From: JBHGBM01 sp041946965
GTDB lineage: Bacteria > Acidobacteriota > Terriglobia > Bryobacterales > Bryobacteraceae
Assembly: GCA_041946965.1 (NCBI GenBank)
Contig: JBHGBM010000009.1
Location: forward strand, 30,033-94,032
Direction of reading: 5' to 3'
DNA: 64,000 nt
Shown here: positions 17,540-25,252 of the stretch, piece after piece
How the letters are laid out: each line of letters begins with the position of its first letter
Numbering within the stretch: the stretch's first letter is position 1
The notes under the pieces: generated by a model
Database searches by the model: none
What the model saw: only the letters and a program-made list of their open reading frames with translations
Told to the model about the DNA's origin: nothing
Made by a program: the position numbers and the translations under genes

Positions 17540-18928
17540 ATGCAATCCATTCGCGAACCGGAGAGAATGACGCCCGTGCGCGGCGAAGCGGACGTGCTGG
17601 TGGCGGGCGCGGGGCCGGCGGGCATCATGGCGGCCCTGGCCGCGGCCGAGGACGGCATGAAGGTGTCGCTGGTCGAGCGCCACGCCTTCGTGGGCGGGAA
17701 CATGACCACCGGGCTCCCTCTGCTGGGATTCCTGAGCCAGAAGGGCGTGCCTGTCATAGCGGGGCTGGCGCAGAAGTTCATCGACCGGCTGGCCGCCGTG
17801 AATGCCGCGAGCGAGCACAGGCGGTGCCCCCTTCACGTCAGCCTGACGCTGGTGGATCCGGAGGCGGTCAAGTCGGTCGCCATGGAGATGCTCACCCAAC
17901 GGGGTGTCGAAATCACCCTGCACTCGCTGGTGGCCGGCGTGGTGAAGGATGGAGATGTCCTGCGGGGCCTCATCACGGAGGGCAAAGGAGGCCGGGAAGC
18001 GCTGCTCGCGAAAATGGTGATCGACTGCTCGGGAGACGGCGACGTGGCCTTCCGCGCCGGCGTCCCCTGCGAAAAGGGCGACGCGCAGGGCGGCATGCAG
18101 CCGCCCACCCTGATGTTTTGCCTGGCCGGCGTCGATACCGAAAAGCTCCGGCAGAGTATCGCCAACCAGCCGCAGCTTTACCTTGCGGATTTCATCCCCA
18201 ACGAGTATTTCGGCCGGAACCGGAAGTTCATCGTGGTGGGACTGAGGGAGCTGATCAAGAAGGCGCGTGAGGACGGCCTCGTGATACCCACCGAGCGGAC
18301 CATCCTGATCACCGCCCTGCGGGACGGCGAGGTCTGGGTGAACATGACCAGGGTGAAGGGGGTGGACGGCACCGATACGCGCAGCCTTTCCGGCGGCGAG
18401 ATCGAAGCCCGCCGCCAGATTGACGGCATTTTCAAGTACCTGACCGGGTACGTGCCCGGATTCGAGCGCGCGTATTTCACCAAGACCGCGCCGTTCCTCG
18501 GCATTCGCGAGACCAGGCGGATCACCGGGCAATACGTCATGACGGGGGAGGATGTACTGGGCTGCCGCCGCTTCGACGATGCCATCGCGGTGGCCAGTTA
18601 CCCCATCGACATTCATCGCCCAGGCGACGACGACTGCACGCTCAAATGGTGCGGCGATTGCTACGACATCCCCTACCGCTCGCTGGTGCCGTTGGGCGTG
18701 CGCAACCTGCTGGCCGCGGGGAGATGCATTTCCACCACTCACGAAGCCATGGCCGCGATTCGGGTGATGCCCACGTGCATGGCCACGGGGGAAGCCGCCG
18801 GGCGCGCGGCCGCCCTGGCCGTTCGTCACGGAGTCGCCCCTTCGGAAATCGATGTGGGCGAGCTTCAGGCCGGTCTGCTGGCGCACGGCGCGTTCCTGCG
18901 GATGGAAAGCGCAGCGGCCCGGGAATGA
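17540..18928 (+). CDS. FAD-dependent oxidoreductase (FAD_oxidored/PF12831-like)
   Basis: A 462-residue flavoprotein. The FAD-binding Rossmann motif is VLVAGAGPAGIMAALAAAE (about 19-37) with the ribose-binding VERHAFVGGNMTTG. A second conserved stretch CSGDGDVAFRAGVP and the C-terminal VPLGVRNLLAAGRCISTTHEA and MPTCMATGEAAGRAAALA are the typical FAD-closing motifs of this group. No signal peptide is seen, so it is probably cytosolic. The start has GGAGGG four bases upstream. It starts 11 bases after the receptor stop and its stop overlaps the next start (ATGA). The substrate is unknown; an oxidation step on a polyol or sugar acid derivative is inferred from context only. Confidence 0.85.
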   Translation: MQSIREPERMTPVRGEADVLVAGAGPAGIMAALAAAEDGMKVSLVERHAFVGGNMTTGLPLLGFLSQKGVPVIAGLAQKFIDRLAAVNAASEHRRCPLHVSLTLVDPEAVKSVAMEMLTQRGVEITLHSLVAGVVKDGDVLRGLITEGKGGREALLAKMVIDCSGDGDVAFRAGVPCEKGDAQGGMQPPTLMFCLAGVDTEKLRQSIANQPQLYLADFIPNEYFGRNRKFIVVGLRELIKKAREDGLVIPTERTILITALRDGEVWVNMTRVKGVDGTDTRSLSGGEIEARRQIDGIFKYLTGYVPGFERAYFTKTAPFLGIRETRRITGQYVMTGEDVLGCRRFDDAIAVASYPIDIHRPGDDDCTLKWCGDCYDIPYRSLVPLGVRNLLAAGRCISTTHEAMAAIRVMPTCMATGEAAGRAAALAVRHGVAPSEIDVGELQAGLLAHGAFLRMESAAARE

Positions 18929-19803
18929 AGGGTCTTTCCGGGGCGGTTCTGATGCTGTTGCCGGCTTTCGGCCAGGCTCCCCGGCCGGAATGGAATTTGC
19001 GCGACCACCTTCGGCTCGGGGAGGTGGTGGTGCAAAGCCACCGCGGCGCGGGCGTGCTCTCACCTGAAAACTCCATGGAAGCGTTTGAAATCGCCTGGCG
19101 GCTGGGCACCATTCCGGAAGCCGACCTGCGCACCACGCGCGACGGCGTCATTGTGGCATTCCACGATAACGACTTCCAGCGCATCCTGCCCGGCGCGCCG
19201 CCCGAGGAGCGCAAGCGCGGCATACGGGACCTCACGTGGGAAGAGGTCAGCCGCCTGGACATCGGGGCGTGGAAGGGAAAGGAATTCGCGGGCCAGCGCG
19301 TGCCGCGGCTCAGCAGGATGTTCGCCGCGCTGGCCGGCCGCAGGCTCTATATCGACATCAAGAACGTCGATCTCGAACAGCTCGCCCGCGAGGCGCGCGC
19401 CGCCGGCGTGGAGGACCGGTTGATTCTCGCCAGCACCGATTACGGCGTGATCCGCGCCTGGAAACGGCTGGCGCCCGCCTCCTCCACCCTCCACTGGATG
19501 GGAGGAACGGAGGAGCAACTCGCAGCCCGCTTCGCCAAACTGAGGAAGATGCGGTTCTCCGATATCACGCAGTTGCAGATCCACGTGCGCGTAGAAGGAG
19601 AGGCCCTCACGCCCTCGCCCGGGTTCCTGGTGGAAGCGGGACGCGAGTTGCGGCGGCACGGCATCCTGTTCCAGACGTTGCCGTGGCAGAGCAACGACCC
19701 GCAGCTCTTCTGGAGGCTGATGGACCTGGGGGTGGCCAGTTTCGCCACCGACTATCCGGACACGGCCATGCAGGCGATCCGGCAATACTACGCGCGGCGG
19801 TAA
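18925..19803 (+). CDS. Secreted glycerophosphodiester phosphodiesterase
   Basis: A 292-residue enzyme that splits glycerophosphodiesters into an alcohol and glycerol phosphate. A short hydrophobic N-terminus (MKGLSGAVLMLLPAFGQA) points to export. The GDPD catalytic set is present: QSHRGAGVLSPENS (His39, Arg40, Glu48), EADLRTTRDGV (Glu65, Asp67) and FHDNDF (His80), followed by the TIM-barrel strands YIDIKN and SFATDYP. The start comes from the ATGA overlap with the oxidoreductase. In an operon with a glycerol-1-phosphate dehydrogenase and a polyol permease it suggests that phosphodiester headgroups are hydrolysed outside the inner membrane. Whether it releases glycerol 1- or 3-phosphate is not known. 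Confidence 0.9.
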   Translation: MKGLSGAVLMLLPAFGQAPRPEWNLRDHLRLGEVVVQSHRGAGVLSPENSMEAFEIAWRLGTIPEADLRTTRDGVIVAFHDNDFQRILPGAPPEERKRGIRDLTWEEVSRLDIGAWKGKEFAGQRVPRLSRMFAALAGRRLYIDIKNVDLEQLAREARAAGVEDRLILASTDYGVIRAWKRLAPASSTLHWMGGTEEQLAARFAKLRKMRFSDITQLQIHVRVEGEALTPSPGFLVEAGRELRRHGILFQTLPWQSNDPQLFWRLMDLGVASFATDYPDTAMQAIRQYYARR

Positions 19804-19821
19804 GTCCGGGGACGCCGGCGG

Positions 19822-21105
19822 ATGAATACAGGAACCGCGATGATGGCACATACAGACTCGAAGTGGCCGCGCACGCTGGATAAGCTGGGCATCTTCCCGC
19901 CGCTCGCCTGGGGTTATCTCGGCCTGTTGCTCTTCATGATCGGCGATGGCGTGGAGTCGGGCTATCTCTCGCCGTATCTCATCGGCCTCGGGATCCCGCA
20001 GGAGCGGGTGGCGCTGATCTTCACGGTTTACGGCCTTACCGCGGCGACCTCGGCGTGGCTGTCGGGCGCGCTCTCGGACTTATGGGGTCCGCGCCGCGTG
20101 ATGTGGACGGGGCTGGCGATCTGGATCGCGTTCGAGGCGCCCTTTCTGGTGTTCGGGCTGGCTTCCGCCAGTTACCCCGTCATCCTGATCACTTATGCGC
20201 TGCGCGGATTCGGTTATCCGCTGTTCGCTTTCGGTTTCCTGGTCTGGATCGCGGCGGCGACGCCTCCGCGGCGGCTGGGTACGGCGGTCGGATGGTTCTG
20301 GTTTGCCTTCACGGGCGGGCTGCCCACGCTGGGCTCGCTGTTTGCCAGCTTCCTGGTGCCGCTCATCGGCCCCTATGAGACGCTGTGGTGTTCGCTGGCC
20401 CTGGTAATGGGAGGTGGAGCGGCGGCGCTGCTCGGCGTGCGGGAAGCCACGGGCGCGCGGCGGCTGGCGCCCGAGGGCGAGCACCCCGTGACGACGCTGC
20501 TCGCGAGCGTGAGCATCGCCTGGCGCAAGCCGAAGACCGCCGTCGGCTGCATTGTCCGGGTGATCAATACCGCGCCGCAGTTCGGCTTCCTGGTGTTCCT
20601 TCCGGTGTTCTTCACCGCCACCATCGGATTCACGCTGGCCCAATGGCTGCGGCTGTTGAGCGCCATCTTCGTGAGCAACATCATCTGGAACCTGCTGTTC
20701 GGAATTCTGGGGGACAAGCTCGGATGGAGGCGGACCGTGGCCCTGTGCGGCGGCATAGGCTCGGCAGTCTCCACGCTGCTGCTGTACTACGTTCCGCAGG
20801 TTTGGGGGAACTATGCGCTCTCCATCCTGGCGGGCGTGTTTTACGGCGCCACGCTGGCTGGGTACGTGCCGCTGTCGGCGCTGATGCCGTCGCTGGTTCC
20901 CGAGCACAAGGGCGCCGCGATGTCCCTGTTGAACCTGGGCGCGGGCGCCAGCACGTGGGTGGGTCCCGCCATCGTGGCGCTGTTCCTCTCGCGCGTGGGA
21001 GTGGAAGGCGTGATGTGGATCTTCTCCCTGCTGTACGTGCTCAGCGCGGTGCTGGCGTTCACGCTGCGGCTGCCGTCGGAAAAGCGGCGGTCCGCGGGAG
21101 GGTGA
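19822..21105 (+). CDS. RbtT/DalT/CsbX-type MFS polyol permease
   Basis: A 427-residue 12-helix inner-membrane transporter. The signature stretch LFMIGDGVESGYLSPYL, then YGLTAATSAWLSGALSDLWG, LRGFGYPLFAFGFLVW and GTAVGWFWFAFTGGLPTLGS, matches the polyol permease family that carries ribitol, arabinitol or similar sugar alcohols. It follows the phosphodiesterase by 18 bases in the same operon. The first ATG (19822) gives MNTGTAMMAH; the ATG at 19840 has AGGAA at good distance and may be the real start. A polyol or glycerol-like substrate fits the dehydrogenase/phosphatase theme. Confidence 0.88.
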   Translation: MNTGTAMMAHTDSKWPRTLDKLGIFPPLAWGYLGLLLFMIGDGVESGYLSPYLIGLGIPQERVALIFTVYGLTAATSAWLSGALSDLWGPRRVMWTGLAIWIAFEAPFLVFGLASASYPVILITYALRGFGYPLFAFGFLVWIAAATPPRRLGTAVGWFWFAFTGGLPTLGSLFASFLVPLIGPYETLWCSLALVMGGGAAALLGVREATGARRLAPEGEHPVTTLLASVSIAWRKPKTAVGCIVRVINTAPQFGFLVFLPVFFTATIGFTLAQWLRLLSAIFVSNIIWNLLFGILGDKLGWRRTVALCGGIGSAVSTLLLYYVPQVWGNYALSILAGVFYGATLAGYVPLSALMPSLVPEHKGAAMSLLNLGAGASTWVGPAIVALFLSRVGVEGVMWIFSLLYVLSAVLAFTLRLPSEKRRSAGG

Positions 21106-21106
21106 C

Positions 21107-21668
21107 GTGTTTCTGGTGATTTTGCTGTTGAACATGGCGAGCGTGGCGGGCCGGTCACCGGTTCCGGCGGGTTTCCAGCCGGCCTACCCCCCGAGCCCGC
21201 TTCTGCTGGGCGCGACTTTCGACGACAAGACGGAGCGGATACTGGCCCCAGGGAGCGACATCTGGCCGATCACCTGCTCTACATCTATGCGCCGGACTCC
21301 ATCGATCCGAGCCACTGGCGCGTGCGGGTGCCGGGACGCATCAACCTGATCCGCGCGCCGCGCGGCCGGCTGGAAGTGAAAGAAGCGTACGAGTTCTTCG
21401 CCGGCGTGGGCGGGGATGGTAAACCGCGATGGGTGATATCCCCGGCCGGACGCAAACCCGCCTGGGAGGATGCGGTCAACGGCACGCACCGCATGGCCGT
21501 GAGCTTCAACCCGGTCCTGAAGCGTTATCTGCTGACCACCATCCGCCGCGTCCGGGAGGAGGGCTGGTTCGCAATCTACGACGCGCCGGAACCGTGGGGC
21601 CCCTGGACCCTGGCGCACTGCGAGCGAAACCCCGAGCGCTGGGGCAGCGAGTTTCACACAATGCCGTC
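21107..21668 (+). pseudogene. Wrecked DUF4185-like secreted protein gene (internal deletion, frameshift, 3' truncation)
   Basis: Two frames together give the ends of one protein. The first, from GTG 21107, has a signal peptide (MFLVILLLNMASVAG) and YPPSPLLLGATFDDKTERI leading to APGSDIWPIT. The second frame takes over at about 21268 with DHLLYIYAPDSIDPSHWRVR and continues through RVPGRINLIRAPRGRLEVKE, AYEFFAGVGGDGKPRW and AIYDAPEPWGPWT before running into the 3' end of the convergent MFS gene. In intact relatives the SDIWPIT-type block is followed by a long central part before the DAYEFFAG-type block; that part is missing and the frame shifts at the joint (about 21262-21280). The usual C-terminal end is missing too. 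It directly follows the polyol permease, so it was once probably the last gene of the operon. Confidence 0.65.
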
Positions 21669-22883
21669 GGCGGTCGAGCGCGAGGGCCGCCGCAGCCACA
21701 GCCACAGGGCCGAGACTCCCAGCGGCTGAAGGGCGGCCACCACGGCGAACGCGGCCGGATAGTTGTTGTGGCGCGCGAAGATCCCCACCAAGGTGTTGAA
21801 GAGCACGCCGCCCACGGCGCCGGCGGAGCCCGCCAAGCCGTGCACGGTGGCGACCATTTGCCGGTCGAAGGCGTCTCCCGGCAGGGCGTGCAGGTTGGCG
21901 GCCCACATGCCGACTCCGAACGTGCACAGCGCCAGCGCGACCAAGACCTGCCAGGCCGCCGAAGAGGTTTGTAGCAGCGTTCCCGCGAGCACCAGCAGGG
22001 CGGAGGCGCTCATCATGAGCTTGCGGCACAACACCGGCTCGTAACCCAGACGCACCAGGCGTCCCGAAAGATATCCGCCGAGGATGGCGCCGAGATCGGA
22101 GAAACAAGGCGGAATCCAGCCCAGCGTGCCCACCATGGTGAAACTGAAGCGCTTCGCGGAAACCAGGTATTCCGGCATCCAGAAGCTGAAAAAGTATCCG
22201 GAGCTATCCCCGAAGAAGCGCACCAGGACGTAAGCCAGCACGCGGCGGTTGGCGAACCAGGAGAAGGACACGCGCTGGCGGGCGGCGGGCGCGGGCGCCG
22301 CATCGCCCCCGGCGGTGGAGGACAGCCACAAGGGCACCCAGAGAAGGCCGGCGAGGGCCGGCACCAGGAAGGCGTTGCGCCAGCCGAAGCGGGCGCTAAG
22401 AAAGACCATGAGCGGCGGCGCGAGCAGGGCGCCGATGCCGGACCCGGAAGTGAAGATGCCGGTGGCCAGACCGCGCTGCCGCGCGCTGAAACGGGCGGCC
22501 AGCGTTTTCACCGCGCCGGTGAAACCGCCCGGCTCCGCCACGCCCAGAAAGAACCGCAATATGACCAGCGCGAACAGGCCGTTGATGGCCGCGTGGAGTC
22601 CGCATACCAGCGACCACGCGCCCACGAACAGCGCCAGGCTGAAACGGTATCCGAAGCGGTCCACCAGCATTCCCGATCCCGCGTACATGACCGCATAGGC
22701 GAGCAGAAAGGCGTTGACGGCGTACGCGTATTCGACGGTGCTGAGGCCCAGGTCCCGGCGCATGACCGGCGCCACCACCGAGAGAGCGTTGCGGTCCAGG
22801 TAATTCAGCAGGTTCATGAGGAACAGCAGGACAAGCAGAATCTTGAGCTCGCGGCTGAGGGCGGCGCCGGATGTCGCGGTCAT
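21654..22883 (-). CDS. MFS transporter, ACS type
   Basis: A 409-residue inner-membrane transporter with about 12 helices. It has NYLDRNALSVVAPVMRRDL in helix 1, VDRFGYRFS in the helix 2-3 loop and GVAEPGGFTGAVKTLAARF in the helix 4-5 region, which marks the ACS (hexuronate/phosphate-ester anion) group. It is a single gene between the wrecked DUF4185-like remnant (convergent) and an NHL-repeat gene (divergent). Its last bases overlap the remnant. The substrate is unknown; sugar acids are common for this group. Confidence 0.88.
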   Translation of the reverse strand: MTATSGAALSRELKILLVLLFLMNLLNYLDRNALSVVAPVMRRDLGLSTVEYAYAVNAFLLAYAVMYAGSGMLVDRFGYRFSLALFVGAWSLVCGLHAAINGLFALVILRFFLGVAEPGGFTGAVKTLAARFSARQRGLATGIFTSGSGIGALLAPPLMVFLSARFGWRNAFLVPALAGLLWVPLWLSSTAGGDAAPAPAARQRVSFSWFANRRVLAYVLVRFFGDSSGYFFSFWMPEYLVSAKRFSFTMVGTLGWIPPCFSDLGAILGGYLSGRLVRLGYEPVLCRKLMMSASALLVLAGTLLQTSSAAWQVLVALALCTFGVGMWAANLHALPGDAFDRQMVATVHGLAGSAGAVGGVLFNTLVGIFARHNNYPAAFAVVAALQPLGVSALWLWLRRPSRSTADGIV

Positions 22884-22929
22884 AGAGCCAACGTGGACTC
22901 CAGATACGATACCTCATGCGCGGGGCGCA

Positions 22930-22959
22930 TTGACATTGCCGCGCCGCGTGCCGTAACCT
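22930..22959 (+). promoter_or_regulatory. Probable promoter of the NHL-repeat gene
   Basis: A perfect TTGACA (22930-22935), an 18-base spacer, then TAACCT (22954-22959), a weak -10 that keeps the TAnnnT pattern. It ends 7 bases before the ATG at 22967, so the transcript would be leaderless or nearly so. Confidence 0.45.
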
Positions 22960-22966
22960 CAGCCAA

Positions 22967-23887
22967 ATGAAGATTCGGCTGGTAATCATCGCAATCCTGG
23001 CATGGCACTTGCCCGCGATCCACGCGCAACCGGCGTCCGGGCCGCCTCTCCCGCACAGGCTTGTGGAGGGATGGCCGCAACTCCCCGCCGGGTGGAACTT
23101 CGGAGAGTGTACGGGCGTGGACGTGGACAAGGACGACAACGTGTGGGTGTTCAACCGCGGGCCGCACAAGCTCATCCGCTTCGACCGGCACGGGAAGATG
23201 ACCGGCGCTTGGGACGAAGTGCCGGTGGCCTCCGCGCACGGCCTCCGCATCGATCCGCAGGGCAACATCTGGCTGGTGGACGTGGGAGCGCACGCGGTGA
23301 TGAAGTTCACGAGCGCGGGAAGGCTGCTCATGATCATCGCGGCCGGAGGAGGACGGCCGGGCGACAACGACGCCAAGTACGCCTTCAACCAGCCCGCAAC
23401 ACTCAACTTCACGCCCGCGGGCGATTTCTACGTGGCCGACGGCTACGCCAATTCACGGGTCGTCAAGTTCAATAAAGACGGCGAGTATCTTCTGCACTGG
23501 GGCCGCAAGGGAACGGGAGACGGCGAGTTCAACCTGGTCCACGACGTTTGCCTCGACCCGCAGGGCCGGGTGTACGTAGCCGACCGCACCAACGGCCGCG
23601 TGCAGATCTTCGACTCCAACGGCAGGTTTCTGGGGAAATGGACGAACCTCGGCTCCCCGTGGGGACTGACCTACGTGTCCAAACAAGACGCTATCTACAT
23701 GGCCGACGGCGTGAACAACCGCGTCCTGAAGCTGGACCTGGAGGGGCGTGTGCTGGGTGTGCTGGGTGCGTTCGGCAAAAAGCCCGGCGCCTTCGATTTC
23801 GCGCACTACCTGGCGGTGGACTCGCAGGGCGCTATTTACGTCACCGAGATCAAGAACTGGCGGGTGCAGAAGTTCGCCGTTCCGTAG
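22967..23887 (+). CDS. Secreted NHL-repeat beta-propeller protein (peptidyl-alpha-hydroxyglycine lyase-like)
   Basis: A 306-residue exported protein. The signal peptide is MKIRLVIIAILAWHLPAIHAQ. The rest is a six-bladed propeller of NHL repeats, each with the pattern 'D..G.vyVaD..N.Rvq.F...G': DPQGNIWLVD, TPAGDFYVADGYANSRVVKFN, DPQGRVYVADRTNGRVQIFD, MADGVNNRVLKLD, DSQGAIYVTEIKNWRVQKF. Such proteins in Acidobacteria are often annotated after peptidylglycine alpha-amidating lyase, but activity here is unproven. It stands between a divergent MFS gene and a convergent Gfo/Idh/MocA gene (3-base gap) and seems to be a single transcription unit. Confidence 0.85.
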   Translation: MKIRLVIIAILAWHLPAIHAQPASGPPLPHRLVEGWPQLPAGWNFGECTGVDVDKDDNVWVFNRGPHKLIRFDRHGKMTGAWDEVPVASAHGLRIDPQGNIWLVDVGAHAVMKFTSAGRLLMIIAAGGGRPGDNDAKYAFNQPATLNFTPAGDFYVADGYANSRVVKFNKDGEYLLHWGRKGTGDGEFNLVHDVCLDPQGRVYVADRTNGRVQIFDSNGRFLGKWTNLGSPWGLTYVSKQDAIYMADGVNNRVLKLDLEGRVLGVLGAFGKKPGAFDFAHYLAVDSQGAIYVTEIKNWRVQKFAVP

Positions 23888-23890
23888 CGG

Positions 23891-25252
23891 TTATCTGTCC
23901 GCGAGCCTGGCGATTTCGGTGAATTGAACCCGCCGGCCTTCATCCATGGCGAGGTTCGAGAGGATGACGGCGGTGGACGCCTCGAGCCCGGCATCGACAT
24001 CCGCTTTGGGCGGCTTGCCCGTCCGGCAGCTCTCGAAAAAGGCGTCAAGCTGCACGTCCACAGGGCTGCGGTCTTCGTACGGAACCATAATGCCCTTGGA
24101 ATAGAGCCACCGCCGGGCATACTTCAGTTCGCGTTCGAAGAAGGATTCGTTGCCGCTGATCTGATCGCGCGCGAACAGGATCGGAAAGCCGCGTGAGCTG
24201 CGGGCGGACGTGCCAACCGTGGCACCCGCGATCTTGGCGATCTCGATCTGTTCGGCCGACTTGGTCAGCTTCGAGGCCGGCGGCTCGTAGAACCACAGCC
24301 CGATGCCATCGGCATCCCCGGTCCCGAGCGTGATCTCGATGGAGCCTTCGCTGCCCATGATCACCTCGGCGGGGCCGGAGCGCGCGCCGCCCAGGCAGGG
24401 CAGGTGCCGGCTCATGCTCGAATAGGAACAGGTAAGCTTGCGGCCCGCCGGATACTTCAGGATGAGGGAGACGGTGTCGTAGATGTCGCGGCCGTCCTTG
24501 CGCCAGTCGAGGCTGCCAACGCCGGTGACGAACTCCGGCGTATCGGCGAACACCCAGTTGGCGATGTCGATCTGGTGAGACGCCATCTCCGCGGCGATGC
24601 CTCCGGAGAATTCGCGAAAGAGCCGCCAGTTGCGCTCGCGAGGCACGTCGGGCCGCATGGTCCAGGCGGAGTCCCAATTCCATTGCGCCTGGATCTCAGT
24701 CACTTCGCCGAGCATGCCCTTGGAGGCCATTTGCCGCGCGGTCTGGTAGAACTGGCTGTAACGCCGCGTAAAGCCGGCTTGCAAGATCTGGCTGGAGCGC
24801 TCCGCGGCCAGCCGCCGCAAGGGCTCGATCTCCTGCGGTTTGAAGACCAGCGGCGGCTCGCAGAACACGTGTTTTCCCGCCAGCAGCGCGTCGCGGGTGA
24901 TGGGAAAATGCGTGTGAAGCGGCGTGGCGATAAGGACCGCCTGGACGTCCTGGCGCGCGAGCAACTGCCGGTAATCGGTAAAAGCCTGCGGCCTCGCTCG
25001 CGACACCTGCACGGCTTTGCGCAGGCTGCCCTCGTCCACGTCGCAGATCGCGGTGCAGCGGCCCGAGCCGATGCCGTTCAGACGTTGGATGAGGGATTGC
25101 CCTCGGGCTCCGGCGCCGATGAGGCCAAAGGGCACCTGATCTGGGGCCGCCTTCAATGTATCCGGAGCCACTCCCGCCGCCACTGCGGCGCCGGCGGCCG
25201 CCATGGCCGCCTCACGGCGCGTGATCCCCTCTACAGCCTCACGGCTATGCAT
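23891..25252 (-). CDS. Tat-exported Gfo/Idh/MocA family protein lacking the EKP lysine
   Basis: A 453-residue NAD(P)-fold protein. The N-terminus ITRREAAMAAAGAAVAAGV is a twin-arginine-type signal. The Rossmann motif is FGLIGAGARGQSL (about 42-54), followed by ICDVDEGSL. The family motif EKP, whose lysine takes part in catalysis, is changed here to CEPPLVF, so the lysine is missing. The C-terminal alpha/beta domain keeps SHQIDIANWVF. It overlaps the end of the aldo/keto reductase gene by eight bases and is the last gene of the minus-strand run. A periplasmic oxidoreductase with firmly bound cofactor, as in glucose-fructose oxidoreductase, is possible, but the changed motif raises the question of activity. 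Confidence 0.88.
   Translation of the reverse strand: MHSREAVEGITRREAAMAAAGAAVAAGVAPDTLKAAPDQVPFGLIGAGARGQSLIQRLNGIGSGRCTAICDVDEGSLRKAVQVSRARPQAFTDYRQLLARQDVQAVLIATPLHTHFPITRDALLAGKHVFCEPPLVFKPQEIEPLRRLAAERSSQILQAGFTRRYSQFYQTARQMASKGMLGEVTEIQAQWNWDSAWTMRPDVPRERNWRLFREFSGGIAAEMASHQIDIANWVFADTPEFVTGVGSLDWRKDGRDIYDTVSLILKYPAGRKLTCSYSSMSRHLPCLGGARSGPAEVIMGSEGSIEITLGTGDADGIGLWFYEPPASKLTKSAEQIEIAKIAGATVGTSARSSRGFPILFARDQISGNESFFERELKYARRWLYSKGIMVPYEDRSPVDVQLDAFFESCRTGKPPKADVDAGLEASTAVILSNLAMDEGRRVQFTEIARLADR

Noticed and set aside
21107..21349. Small intact gene of 80 codons
   Set aside because: Its second half is out of frame with the homologous C-terminal block that follows; better read as one broken gene.
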